This document shows, piece after piece, positions 25,186 through 33,232 of a DNA stretch of 49,044 nt. Location of the stretch: contig JBJXHC010000112.1 in the NCBI GenBank assembly GCA_046160825.1, positions 1 through 49,044 on the forward strand. The letters are read 5' to 3'. The stretch's first letter is position 1; every line of letters starts with the position of its first letter. Below the pieces are notes generated by a model. That model did not search any database, was not told the origin of the DNA, and saw only the letters and a list, made by a program, of their open reading frames with translations. The translations under genes and the position numbers were made by a program. Origin of the DNA: JBJXHC01 sp046160825. GTDB lineage: Bacteria > Bacteroidota > Ignavibacteria > UBA10030 > UBA6906.

Positions 25186-25982
25186 TGTTTCCTCGCAAGG
25201 ATAATGGTTCGAACACCCATTAGTTTTCTCATGCTGGCCGGAGGCCGCGGCATCAAGGTAGCCATGATGTGTGCAATAGCCCGTAACGGCATGACACTCG
25301 GATAGTGGCAAATGGTCTCATAACAGTCGAGCCAATCCTCACGGATCAATTCGAGGCCAACGGAATCGAGATCCTGCACAACGTCTGTCAAGTCAGATTC
25401 CGGAATATCATACGCACTTTTTGAGGCGAATCGGTTTGCCAGCATCTCCCACCATCCATACAGCAGATGCTTCTTGTTCGGAAAGATGATGCATGCGCAA
25501 CCACCCGCGGTGGTTACTCTATGCATCTCCCGAAGTAGGGCGAGTCGCGTGGCGGTATCGTAATGTTCGATGACGCCGCTATTGAATACAAAATGGAACG
25601 AGTTGTCGGCAAACGGGAGATGAAAAATATCAGCATGCTCAGCCGTCAACTGAAGTGAGACGCCGGGATTGCGCTCCTCATACAGGAGTTGTGCATTCCG
25701 CAGTTTTGCAAGCGGAGTTTCATCGATGTCAATCGCAACACACGAGTGACCGAGCGTCGAAAAGAAGAGACTATCCCTTCCGCTGCCGCATCCTGCTTCA
25801 AGAATTCGGGCTGGAGACGGGAGGCAGACATCACTCTCTATGATTTTATTGAAGTCCCTTTTGCGAAGCCGATCAATCCGCTCCGGCATCGCGATATGAT
25901 GGATACCGGGAAGCTCCGCATGAATCCTGTGCCATGATGCGGTTACCTGCTCGCGACTCGTGGCAGTATCAGTGCCTGGCAT
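25182..25982 (-). CDS. class I AdoMet-dependent methyltransferase
   Basis: This 266-residue protein has the AdoMet motif RILEAGCGSGRD (residues about 60-70), the acidic ribose-binding strand VAIDIDE and the later VFNSGVIEHYD and GGCACIIFPN segments, as in UbiE/COQ5-like or Methyltransf_11 enzymes. Substrate unknown. ATG at 25982 has GAGGGTGG upstream and overlaps the acetyltransferase by 14 bases; a start at 26027 would overlap more. It belongs to the coupled five-gene cluster. Confidence 0.85.
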   Translation of the reverse strand: MPGTDTATSREQVTASWHRIHAELPGIHHIAMPERIDRLRKRDFNKIIESDVCLPSPARILEAGCGSGRDSLFFSTLGHSCVAIDIDETPLAKLRNAQLLYEERNPGVSLQLTAEHADIFHLPFADNSFHFVFNSGVIEHYDTATRLALLREMHRVTTAGGCACIIFPNKKHLLYGWWEMLANRFASKSAYDIPESDLTDVVQDLDSVGLELIREDWLDCYETICHYPSVMPLRAIAHIMATLMPRPPASMRKLMGVRTIILARKQ

Positions 25983-26508
25983 TGACGTATTCCACCCTCG
26001 TAATACTCCACCCCCATATGTTTCCATCGTTCGGATCGTTGATTGCGGCGATGTATTTCAGGCGTGACTTCTCAAGGACACGTGTTGAAGCATTTTTTTC
26101 TGCAAGAGTGTGCGCATCAACCCGTGTAACGTGGGGATGCGAAAAGGCATACTCGATCATTCCGTGCGCTGCTTCGGTTGCCAGCCCACGCTTCTGGTAC
26201 GATGTTGCTATGGCGTATCCGATCTCCACCATCCCGACTTCGTTGGCTGCACCTTTGAATCCACCAAGACCGATGAGCATATTATCCTGTCTGTGGATAA
26301 AAAGATATGTCCACCAACCGAGGGCTGTTGGATTCTTCTTGAGAAATTCATGAGCGGGAGCCATTGCCGATGCAGCGTCCGGAAAACCGAGCCAGTCTTT
26401 ATCGAATTCCACCTGAAGCATTGCCGCCAGGGCGGCTTCGCCGGAGCCGAGGGCTTCAAAGTGCGCGAGAGTGCACGGAACGAGCCAAAGACGTTGAGTG
26501 GTGATCAT
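25969..26508 (-). CDS. GNAT-family acetyltransferase, RimJ/RimL type
   Basis: This 179-residue protein begins MITTQRLWLVPCTLAHFEAL and carries a MVEIGYAIATSYQKRGLATEA acetyl-CoA-binding loop and a RVDAHTLAEKNASTRVLEKSRL helix, typical of RimJ/RimL-like N-acetyltransferases. Substrate unknown. It is the first gene of a five-gene cluster and lies 59 bases downstream of the DUF885 gene. Confidence 0.88.
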   Translation of the reverse strand: MITTQRLWLVPCTLAHFEALGSGEAALAAMLQVEFDKDWLGFPDAASAMAPAHEFLKKNPTALGWWTYLFIHRQDNMLIGLGGFKGAANEVGMVEIGYAIATSYQKRGLATEAAHGMIEYAFSHPHVTRVDAHTLAEKNASTRVLEKSRLKYIAAINDPNDGNIWGWSITRVEYVNARH

Positions 26509-26567
26509 GATTCTTGTGATTGAAGGTGTGGGAATTTACCCATTCCTTTCGCAAGAAACAAGACAGG

Positions 26568-28349
26568 TTACTTCTGAGAATTGATCCATGCATCCATTCT
26601 CGTTTCCAACAAACCAAGTGGGAGCGGACCATTGTCCAGCAAGGCATTATGGAATGTACGGATATCGAACCTGTCGCCAAGCGCCCGGGCGGCCTTTGCC
26701 CGCAGTTCTTTAATCTTTAGGTCCCCGATTTTATATGCTAACGCTTGTCCGGGCCAAACAATATATCGATCAATCTCCACGACAATATCCTGTTCACTCT
26801 TGGCTGTGTTTTCTTTCATCAAGTCAATTGCCTGTTGGCGGCTCCAGCCAAAAAGGTGCATACCCGTATCCACAACAAGTCGGCATGCGCGCCACATTTC
26901 ATATGTCAGTTGACCAAACCGCGAATACGGGTCTGTGTAGAATCCCATTTCGCTGCCGAGACTCTCGGCATAAAGTCCCCAACCCTCGACGTATGCTGTA
27001 TAGCCAGCATTGCGACGGAAGTCCGGCAACTCTGAGAGTTCTTGCGCACGTGAGACCTGCAGGTGATGACCAGGAACCGCCTCGTGCAACGCGAGTGCTT
27101 CCATCTCATACTTCGGACGCATATCGAGTTTGTACGTGTTGGCCAAAAACCATCCGGGCCGCGAGCCATCCGCCGCTCCCGGATTGTAAAAACCGGTCGT
27201 CGCCGAGGGTGCCATATGAGCCGGTGTTTCGCGGACACCATATTGATTGCGTGGAAGCTGCGCAAAGAGCTTTGGCAACTCCGCATCTGCGCGCTTGCAA
27301 ATGTCTCGATAGCCGGTCACAAGTGCATCGGCAGTGGAATGATAAAACTGTTTGTCCGTCCGGAGGAACGCGATGAACTCCCGGAAGCTTCCCTTGAATT
27401 TCACCTGCTCAATCACCTTTTCCATTTCATTCCGTATGCGTGCGACTTCACGTTTGCCGATGTCGTGTATTTCCTGAGGTGTCATCCGCGTTGTCGTCTC
27501 TCGTCGGGATTGGAAAGTGTAAAATTCCTTGCCTCCCTTCAATGCGTCCACTGCAATGTTCTCGCGGCACGCCGGGAGATATGTCTTCGTCCAATATTCC
27601 CCAAGCATCTTAAACGCTGTAACGACAGAATCAGCTATGATGGTTCTCGCTTCACGCTTTAGCGTTTCCATCTCCCTTTCTTCGATCTGAGGAGACATTT
27701 TCTGGAACGGAGAAAAGAAGATGCTCTTGTCGGGTGTGTCAACTACGAGTGAGTTAATTTGATCTGCAACGCTGCGCAACGGCAACGCCGGTGGCATCCA
27801 GCCCTGTTCTTGTTGGAGTTCCATCACGACGATAAGCTGGCGCAGGTATCTATGAATACCAGCAATCCGCTTCAGGTACATTCTAAAATCGGCTTGATCC
27901 CTGAATCGCATGAAATCAATGAGGGACGGGAGATCGATCTGCGGACCCCAGAGCTGCGTCACCGGAAAGTACTGCGGACCCGAAAGCTGACTGATGGGGA
28001 TGAGTCCGAAAGAAAACTGTTGTGCATCAACCTCAGTCTGCTTGTCAAGCAAGAAGAGATCATAGGAGATAATGTCCTGACCCTGTAGCCTGGTCTTATC
28101 AATGGACTTGATGCGTTCAAGCATTGTGCGCTCGTGCTCGTGGCGCTTCTTATGCGCCTCAATAGAAAGATCAGTGAGACGGTCATCGTAACGATGGTCA
28201 CCGAGGATCGAGGCTTTCTCCGGAATCTCCTGTAAGCTCCATTGCCAGTCTTCTGTGAATAAGGCATGGAGTTTCCCTGACTCTGTGGGAACAGACTGTG
28301 AGTACGCTGTGGAGTAAAATACTAGAATGATTGAAATGAGGAGTTGCAT
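26568..28349 (-). CDS. secreted DUF885 family metallopeptidase-like protein
   Basis: This 593-residue protein has a signal peptide (MQLLISIILVFYSTAYSQ) and the long helical DUF885 domain. A zinc-binding HEAVPGHH motif lies near residue 422, with a downstream EGWGLYAE glutamate and a C-terminal YIVWPGQALAYKIG segment. DUF885 proteins resemble M3/M32-type peptidases, and some hydrolyse peptides or carboxylesters. The ATG at 28349 has AAAGGACTCC upstream. The hairpin array begins 20 bases before this start codon, so the promoter must lie within or beyond the array. Confidence 0.9.
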   Translation of the reverse strand: MQLLISIILVFYSTAYSQSVPTESGKLHALFTEDWQWSLQEIPEKASILGDHRYDDRLTDLSIEAHKKRHEHERTMLERIKSIDKTRLQGQDIISYDLFLLDKQTEVDAQQFSFGLIPISQLSGPQYFPVTQLWGPQIDLPSLIDFMRFRDQADFRMYLKRIAGIHRYLRQLIVVMELQQEQGWMPPALPLRSVADQINSLVVDTPDKSIFFSPFQKMSPQIEEREMETLKREARTIIADSVVTAFKMLGEYWTKTYLPACRENIAVDALKGGKEFYTFQSRRETTTRMTPQEIHDIGKREVARIRNEMEKVIEQVKFKGSFREFIAFLRTDKQFYHSTADALVTGYRDICKRADAELPKLFAQLPRNQYGVRETPAHMAPSATTGFYNPGAADGSRPGWFLANTYKLDMRPKYEMEALALHEAVPGHHLQVSRAQELSELPDFRRNAGYTAYVEGWGLYAESLGSEMGFYTDPYSRFGQLTYEMWRACRLVVDTGMHLFGWSRQQAIDLMKENTAKSEQDIVVEIDRYIVWPGQALAYKIGDLKIKELRAKAARALGDRFDIRTFHNALLDNGPLPLGLLETRMDAWINSQK

Positions 28350-28371
28350 TGTGGAGTCCTTTGTTGAAGTT

Positions 28372-28567
28372 GATGTCACCCTTCAGGGTGACATCGATCT
28401 TTTGAGTTCATACAGAGGGCTTTGCCCTCTGTTGTTGTATCAAACCCCTTTGGGGTTTGTTAACACTGGGCGATTCTCCCTCATTGACCCCGAAGGGGTC
28501 AGATTCTCAAAGATAGGGCGAAGCCCTATCACCAAATCAAGGAAAATCGCCCACCCCAGAGGGGTGG
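28372..28567. repeat. hairpin array, left copy
   Basis: Six short perfect palindromes follow one another: GATGTCACCC/GGGTGACATC (28372-28395), CAGAGGGC/GCCCTCTG (28413-28431), CAAACCCC/GGGGTTTG (28441-28459), TGACCCC/GGGGTCA (28485-28501), GATAGGGC/GCCCTATC (28512-28530) and CCACCCC/GGGGTGG (28551-28567). Loops are three or four bases (TTT, GAA or similar). The same array in the same order and orientation lies at 29075-29272 on the other side of the transposase gene. Confidence 0.9.
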
Positions 28568-28591
28568 AATATTCATTGAGGCGGTGTCACC

Positions 28592-29047
28592 TCAATCCCA
28601 CAAGTACTTCAAGTCGAATGTCGTCTCATATTTCTCCAGAAGCGCGAGATACTCCTCTTGAAATGATTGACGCCGGTGGTGAGCTTCTTGACGTGCTATG
28701 TACCTACGCACATTCTCTATTTGCGATTGGCTGACCGAGAAAGCGCCATATCCATTCTGCCAGGCAAACTTTGCCAAACGACTTCTCTTGGTCTTCACCC
28801 ACTTCGAGGAATTCTTCTTCACTTCTTCCAGCAATTTTGCCACGGTAACCATGCGAGATAATCTGCAAAGGATATGAACATGGTCGGCGACACCGCCAAC
28901 CGAGATTACCTGGCAACCGAGGTTGTTGCAAACGCCGCCAAGATACGCATGCATCTCGTTTCTGACGCCATCGTCACTCAAAAATGGAAAGCGATGCTTT
29001 GTTGAGAATACAATATGAAGATAGATCTGGGCTAGTGACTGTGGCAT
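28592..29047 (-). CDS. IS200/Y1-type HUH transposase (TnpA-REP/RAYT-like)
   Basis: This 151-residue single-domain transposase has the HUH metal site DHVHIL (His56, His58) and the catalytic tyrosine in ENVRRYIARQEAHH (Tyr116). It belongs to the Y1 family that nicks and joins single-stranded DNA at hairpins. GTGGAGGAGAA precedes the ATG, a strong ribosome site. There is no TnpB partner. Instead it sits between two directly repeated arrays of six palindromes, as expected for a REP-associated or IS200-like enzyme acting on hairpin ends. It appears intact. Confidence 0.93.
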   Translation of the reverse strand: MPQSLAQIYLHIVFSTKHRFPFLSDDGVRNEMHAYLGGVCNNLGCQVISVGGVADHVHILCRLSRMVTVAKLLEEVKKNSSKWVKTKRSRLAKFAWQNGYGAFSVSQSQIENVRRYIARQEAHHRRQSFQEEYLALLEKYETTFDLKYLWD

Positions 29048-29074
29048 TTCTCCTCCACAAATCTTCGAGTTGAT

Positions 29075-29272
29075 TTCACCCTTTCAGGGTGAACATGATC
29101 TTGTTCGGAGTCATAACCGAGGGCTTCGCCCTCTGTTGTTGTATCAGACCCCGTTGGGGTCTTATGAACACTGCAATCCTTCCGTCATTGACCCCGAAGG
29201 GGTCAGATTCCCAAAGATAGGGCGAAGCCCTATCACCAAATCAAGAAAAAACTGCCCACCCCAACGGGGTGG
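29075..29272. repeat. hairpin array, right copy
   Basis: Six palindromes in the same order as the left copy: TTCACCC/GGGTGAA (29075-29093), GAGGGC/GCCCTC (29119-29133), AGACCCC/GGGGTCT (29146-29162), TGACCCC/GGGGTCA (29189-29205), GATAGGGC/GCCCTATC (29216-29234) and CCACCCC/GGGGTGG (29256-29272). Compared with the left copy, stem changes in the first and third hairpins are compensated on the opposite arm (G-C to T-A, A-T to G-C). Spacers are also partly conserved. Confidence 0.9.
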
Positions 29273-29280
29273 AATACCCC

Positions 29281-30444
29281 TCAGAGAAACTCCATCACGA
29301 GATTCAACTTGTTCTCACGGAACCGCTTATGTCGTAACGCTGAGACATCCAGTGATGTTGTTTGTCCATCGACCAGAATCTCCGCAAGCAACTGACCGAG
29401 TGCCGGAGCGTGCATTACCCCGTGTCCCGATGAGCCGTTGATGAGATAGAAGTTCTCGACTTCCGCGGAATGTCCGAGGATCGCATGTTTGTCGGGCGAC
29501 ATCTCGTAAAGTCCGGCATGACATTGCTCCGTGTCGATCTTCGCATCTCGCAGAACAGGAATACATTGCCTCGCCCGCTCAACCACCTGATCCACCCAAC
29601 CGCTCGCAAATGAGAAATCAAATGGTTGCGCGGGATACCGGTCCGAAGGCATGAGCAACAACACGCGACCATCACGCACACGAAGATGGAATCCATCCTC
29701 GCAGAAGATGGTCATCGGCATGTCTTCCGGAAGACGAGTGAACGAATGAGTTACAGCAACCTGTCGGCGCAACGGCACAACCGGCAGATTCACATCCGCC
29801 ATCCGGGCGAGCGTTCCGGCCCAGGCTCCGGCGGCGTTGATAAAAACATCAGCCGCAAGTTCACCTGACTTGGTTTTCACAGCAACGATCTTTCTCTCAT
29901 CCCCCATCTCAAATCCCGTTACTTCTTCTCCATACAAAAACCGGACACCGAGGCGTTTCGAAGCTTCTGTGTAGCCGCGCAGTATTTCCAATGGACGAAT
30001 GAACCCATCGGTCGGACAAAACACTCCGCCGATGAGTCCTTTGGGGTTGATTGCTGGATTGAGCTTGAGGGCGTCATCAATTGAAACCTCGCTCGCTTCG
30101 TGAAGTCCGGCGATGTGCTGGATCTGCTGGGCTGCCCGGAGCTCCTTGAGTTGCGACTCGTTGTTGGTGAGCAGCAGATACCCACATTGCCTGTAGCCGG
30201 GATCGACGCCGAGCTCTTCCTTGAAGTTCAACAACTTTTGTCTTGCAAGCAGAGAGAGCCTGACATTCACCTCTGTCCCAAACTGTGAGCGGAAGCCACC
30301 GGTCGCCTTGCCCGTGCTGCCGAGTCCGGATGATGGCTCGCGCTCAAGGACTGTCACATTGCGGTACCCGCGCAAAGCGAGATGATACGCAACGCTTGCG
30401 CCCATGACACCGGAGCCGATGATAAGAATGGTTTGGGAAGTCAT
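29281..30444 (-). CDS. FAD-dependent oxidoreductase (DAO family)
   Basis: This 387-residue flavoprotein begins with the dinucleotide motif IIGSGVMGASVAYHLA (Gly10, Gly12, Gly15) and has a VLERE acidic end, a GSTGKATGGFRSQFG segment and a C-terminal LINGSSGHGVMHAPALGQLLAE flavin-binding stretch. It resembles sarcosine oxidase beta subunit, glycine oxidase and other D-amino-acid-oxidase-like enzymes. The exact amine substrate is not readable. Its stop codon lies 8 bases from the right hairpin array, so the array may also end its transcript. Confidence 0.9.
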   Translation of the reverse strand: MTSQTILIIGSGVMGASVAYHLALRGYRNVTVLEREPSSGLGSTGKATGGFRSQFGTEVNVRLSLLARQKLLNFKEELGVDPGYRQCGYLLLTNNESQLKELRAAQQIQHIAGLHEASEVSIDDALKLNPAINPKGLIGGVFCPTDGFIRPLEILRGYTEASKRLGVRFLYGEEVTGFEMGDERKIVAVKTKSGELAADVFINAAGAWAGTLARMADVNLPVVPLRRQVAVTHSFTRLPEDMPMTIFCEDGFHLRVRDGRVLLLMPSDRYPAQPFDFSFASGWVDQVVERARQCIPVLRDAKIDTEQCHAGLYEMSPDKHAILGHSAEVENFYLINGSSGHGVMHAPALGQLLAEILVDGQTTSLDVSALRHKRFRENKLNLVMEFL

Positions 30445-30523
30445 ACGACCGCTTGATCAGGAATGGAGAGATATACAAAGCCAGAACGGTTACAATGTAG
30501 CAACGCAGGCGGAGTGAATCAAC

Positions 30524-31765
30524 CTATTCGTATCGCAGTGCGTCCACGGGGTCAAGCGAGGCAGCTTTGCGTGCGGGGAAAAACCCGGCGAGCAGTCCAA
30601 TCAGGGCGAGTATGCCTGTTGTCATGAACATGATGGCTGGTGAAAGAATGGGTTTGCCGAGGAACTGCATCGGCCCGTCATCGGAGGGAATCAGGCCCAC
30701 ACCGAACACTACAAGCCACGAAATGAACAAGCCGATGGCACCGCCAAGGAAGGCAAGCAGCAGCGCCTCAAAAATGAATTGCGAGAGGATATAGCTGCGC
30801 CGGGCGCCAAGCGCCATCTTCACTCCGATCTCCCGCGTCCGCTCTTTCACCACCACGTACATCACGTTGGCAACGCCGACACCGGCAATCAGGAGTGTAA
30901 GGAACCCCACAGAGCCGAGGAAGATGGAAACACCGAGCGAAATTTTTTGACCGGTCTTTTCATTCTCGATAAAATCCCAGATGTACAGGGTCCGTTCATC
31001 CGTGGGATCGAAGCGGTATTTTCGTGCCAGCACACGGAAGATCTCTTTCTTTAATTCTTCCTGTCTGTTTGGATCGGCAGGACGTACGATAATCGAGTTA
31101 ACTCGCTCAGGTCCGTACATCGTCTTGAATGTGCTATACGGTATGATTGCCCGGTAGGTGTCCGGACCGTTGTTCATGCTCGTTTGAATTTTCGATGGCA
31201 TAATGCCCACGACGGTGAACGGAATTCCATCCACCAGAATCTGTTTGCCGACAGGGTCTTCCTGTGCAAATATCTGCTCGGCAATCTTTACTCCGAGAAA
31301 AATCACACGCCGCTGCATACCAACATCCATATCGTTGAGGAATCGTCCCCCTGCAGCAGGAAACATCCGGCGCATTTCTTCGAATGCCGGGTTGACCCCT
31401 TCGCATTCCGTGTTGCTCTGGTTCTTCTTGTACGTCAGCGTCACTGTCTCGCGGTACTGCGGACTGATCATCGCAATACCGGGAATGGCCTGCTTGAGCA
31501 TATCTGCATCTTCCTCCACCATCCTGATACGGCGCCCCTTCGGCATCCCTTCGAACTGCACGCCGGTTTCCCCTCCATACAATATCATGATCTTGTTGCC
31601 GGCATTCAGCAAACCGTTCTGCATCTGAGTACCGAGCCCGTTGCCAAACGAGAGCAGCAACACCACGGCAACCGTGCCCCAAGTAATGGCAAGGATCGTC
31701 AGGAACGCACGTGTGCGATGGGCTTTGAGATCGTAGAAGAACTCCTTTAACAACTCAAGATACAT
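30524..31765 (-). CDS. MacB/FtsX-type ABC transporter permease (1)
   Basis: This 413-residue permease has an N-terminal membrane helix after RTRAFLTILAITWGTVAVVLL, a large extracytoplasmic MacB_PCD domain (about residues 40-270) and three C-terminal FtsX helices with the coupling segment VVVKERTREIGVKMALGARR. The C-terminus ends FFPARKAASLDPVDALRYE, typical of MacB-like permeases. It lies downstream of a second such permease and a periplasmic adaptor. No ATP-binding subunit is encoded nearby. Confidence 0.93.
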   Translation of the reverse strand: MYLELLKEFFYDLKAHRTRAFLTILAITWGTVAVVLLLSFGNGLGTQMQNGLLNAGNKIMILYGGETGVQFEGMPKGRRIRMVEEDADMLKQAIPGIAMISPQYRETVTLTYKKNQSNTECEGVNPAFEEMRRMFPAAGGRFLNDMDVGMQRRVIFLGVKIAEQIFAQEDPVGKQILVDGIPFTVVGIMPSKIQTSMNNGPDTYRAIIPYSTFKTMYGPERVNSIIVRPADPNRQEELKKEIFRVLARKYRFDPTDERTLYIWDFIENEKTGQKISLGVSIFLGSVGFLTLLIAGVGVANVMYVVVKERTREIGVKMALGARRSYILSQFIFEALLLAFLGGAIGLFISWLVVFGVGLIPSDDGPMQFLGKPILSPAIMFMTTGILALIGLLAGFFPARKAASLDPVDALRYE

Positions 31766-31894
31766 TGATAACTATGGTGATGGAGTGTTGGAGTAATGGA
31801 TTCAGGACCTCGAGTTTCGAATTTGTCTCGTATTTGGGATTTCGAATTTCGGATTTGTTTGGTTCTTGGTACTTAGTGCTTAGTTGAATGCTCC
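31766..31894. repeat. low-complexity intergenic repeat between permease genes
   Basis: The gap contains GGAGTGTTGGAGTAATGGATT followed by TTTCGAATTTG, GGGATTTCGAATTTCGGATTTG and CTTAGTGCTTAG. Its two-part composition parallels 10650-10780 inside the nuo operon. No gene is seen. Confidence 0.55.
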
Positions 31895-33130
31895 CTACGC
31901 CCGCAGACACTCAACAGGATCGAGGTTTGCAGCTTTGCGTGCGGGCAAGAGTCCTGCCGAAAGTCCGACAATGGAAAGCACCAGCATTGTTGCCAATGCG
32001 ACCTCAATGGAAATCTCGGGTGTACCGACGAATTCCTTGATGGGGATGAACCGCAATCCCTCCGCAATCCCGAAGGCAATCAGGAAGCCAATGCCGGAGC
32101 CGAGAGCGATGATGAAGAACGTCTCTAGGAAGAATTGGAACATGATGTCTTTCTTTTTCGCGCCAACTGCGCGTTTGATGCCGATCTCTTTCACCCGTTC
32201 CTGTACCACGATGTACATGATGTTGGCAACGCCGATACCACCGACACCGAGCGTGAAGCTTCCGATCATCCCCATAAAAATATTGAATCCGAGGAAGAAA
32301 TAGAAAATGAACTTGTCGAATTCCGCCGTATCCCAAATCCATACCGCATCTTCATCTGTCAGGTCGAATCTGTAGCGGCGACTGAGCGCCTCGCGAACCT
32401 GTTGTCGGACTTCTTCATTTCGTGTCGGGTCTTTAGGTGTATAGATAATATTGCTGAGATATGGCGAACCATACACTGCCGAAAACGTTGACGCCGGAAT
32501 ATACACTCGATCAGCATCACGACGGTTATAGGAGGAATTCTGCGTTTTTTTCTGCATCACTCCGATAACGGTAAATGGCACCTGATCGACGTAGATAACA
32601 TTGCCAACCGCTTCACCGTCACCAAACAGCAGTTGCTTCACCTGATCACCGATGAGTGCCACACGTCTACGGTCGGCGAGGTCGGGCTCGTTGACGAACC
32701 TTCCACCACGCTCAGGGATGATATTCCGCATGTCCGCGTAGATGGGATAGACGCCCGCGACGAGTGTGTTCATGATATTCTCGCCGAGCCGCACCTGTGA
32801 ACTATGCGAGCTGTATTCCGGACTGATCTTGTCAATCTCCGGTACTTGCGTCGCAAGAAAACGGGTATCCTCCTCAACGAAGCGAATGCTTCGTCCTGTA
32901 CCGAAGCCTTCGAATGCCTTTGTGGTACTACCCGGGAACATGATGGCGATGCTCTCACCAATGCCGTGCATATTGATTGAAAGCTGGCGCTTGAATCCCA
33001 TCCCGAACGCCAGCAGCACAACAATAGCAACGGTTCCCCAGACAATCCCGAAGATTGTCAGGAACGTGCGGAGCTTCTGTGCCCGCAAATCACGGATGAA
33101 TTCGGAAAGAGTGGTTCGAAGTTGGTCCAT
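31895..33130 (-). CDS. MacB/FtsX-type ABC transporter permease (2)
   Basis: This 411-residue permease has the same layout as its neighbour: an N-terminal helix (LRTFLTIFGIVWGTVAIVVLL), a MacB_PCD periplasmic domain and three C-terminal FtsX helices with VQERVKEIGIKRAVGAKK. It ends LLPARKAANLDPVECLRA. ATG at 33130 is preferred over a TTG at 33145. The two permeases could form a heterodimer driven by an ATPase encoded elsewhere. Confidence 0.93.
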   Translation of the reverse strand: MDQLRTTLSEFIRDLRAQKLRTFLTIFGIVWGTVAIVVLLAFGMGFKRQLSINMHGIGESIAIMFPGSTTKAFEGFGTGRSIRFVEEDTRFLATQVPEIDKISPEYSSHSSQVRLGENIMNTLVAGVYPIYADMRNIIPERGGRFVNEPDLADRRRVALIGDQVKQLLFGDGEAVGNVIYVDQVPFTVIGVMQKKTQNSSYNRRDADRVYIPASTFSAVYGSPYLSNIIYTPKDPTRNEEVRQQVREALSRRYRFDLTDEDAVWIWDTAEFDKFIFYFFLGFNIFMGMIGSFTLGVGGIGVANIMYIVVQERVKEIGIKRAVGAKKKDIMFQFFLETFFIIALGSGIGFLIAFGIAEGLRFIPIKEFVGTPEISIEVALATMLVLSIVGLSAGLLPARKAANLDPVECLRA

Positions 33131-33232
33131 AGAGGTCAAAAACAAATAACAAATGACAAGAATTCAAACAAAAGACAAATGAGAAATCACAAATGTTGCA
33201 ATCAGCCAAATCGGCAATCGTCATTCACAAAA
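33131..33232. repeat. low-complexity intergenic stretch upstream of permease (2)
   Basis: A/C-rich words such as AACAAATAACAAATGACAAG and ACAAATGAGAAATCACAAATG fill the gap. Read on the minus strand they resemble the ATTTGTGATTTC text of other gaps here. No gene is seen. Confidence 0.45.

Noticed and set aside
28372..28567. CRISPR array
   Set aside because: The repeated units are six different palindromes, not one repeat with spacers, and no cas genes are present.
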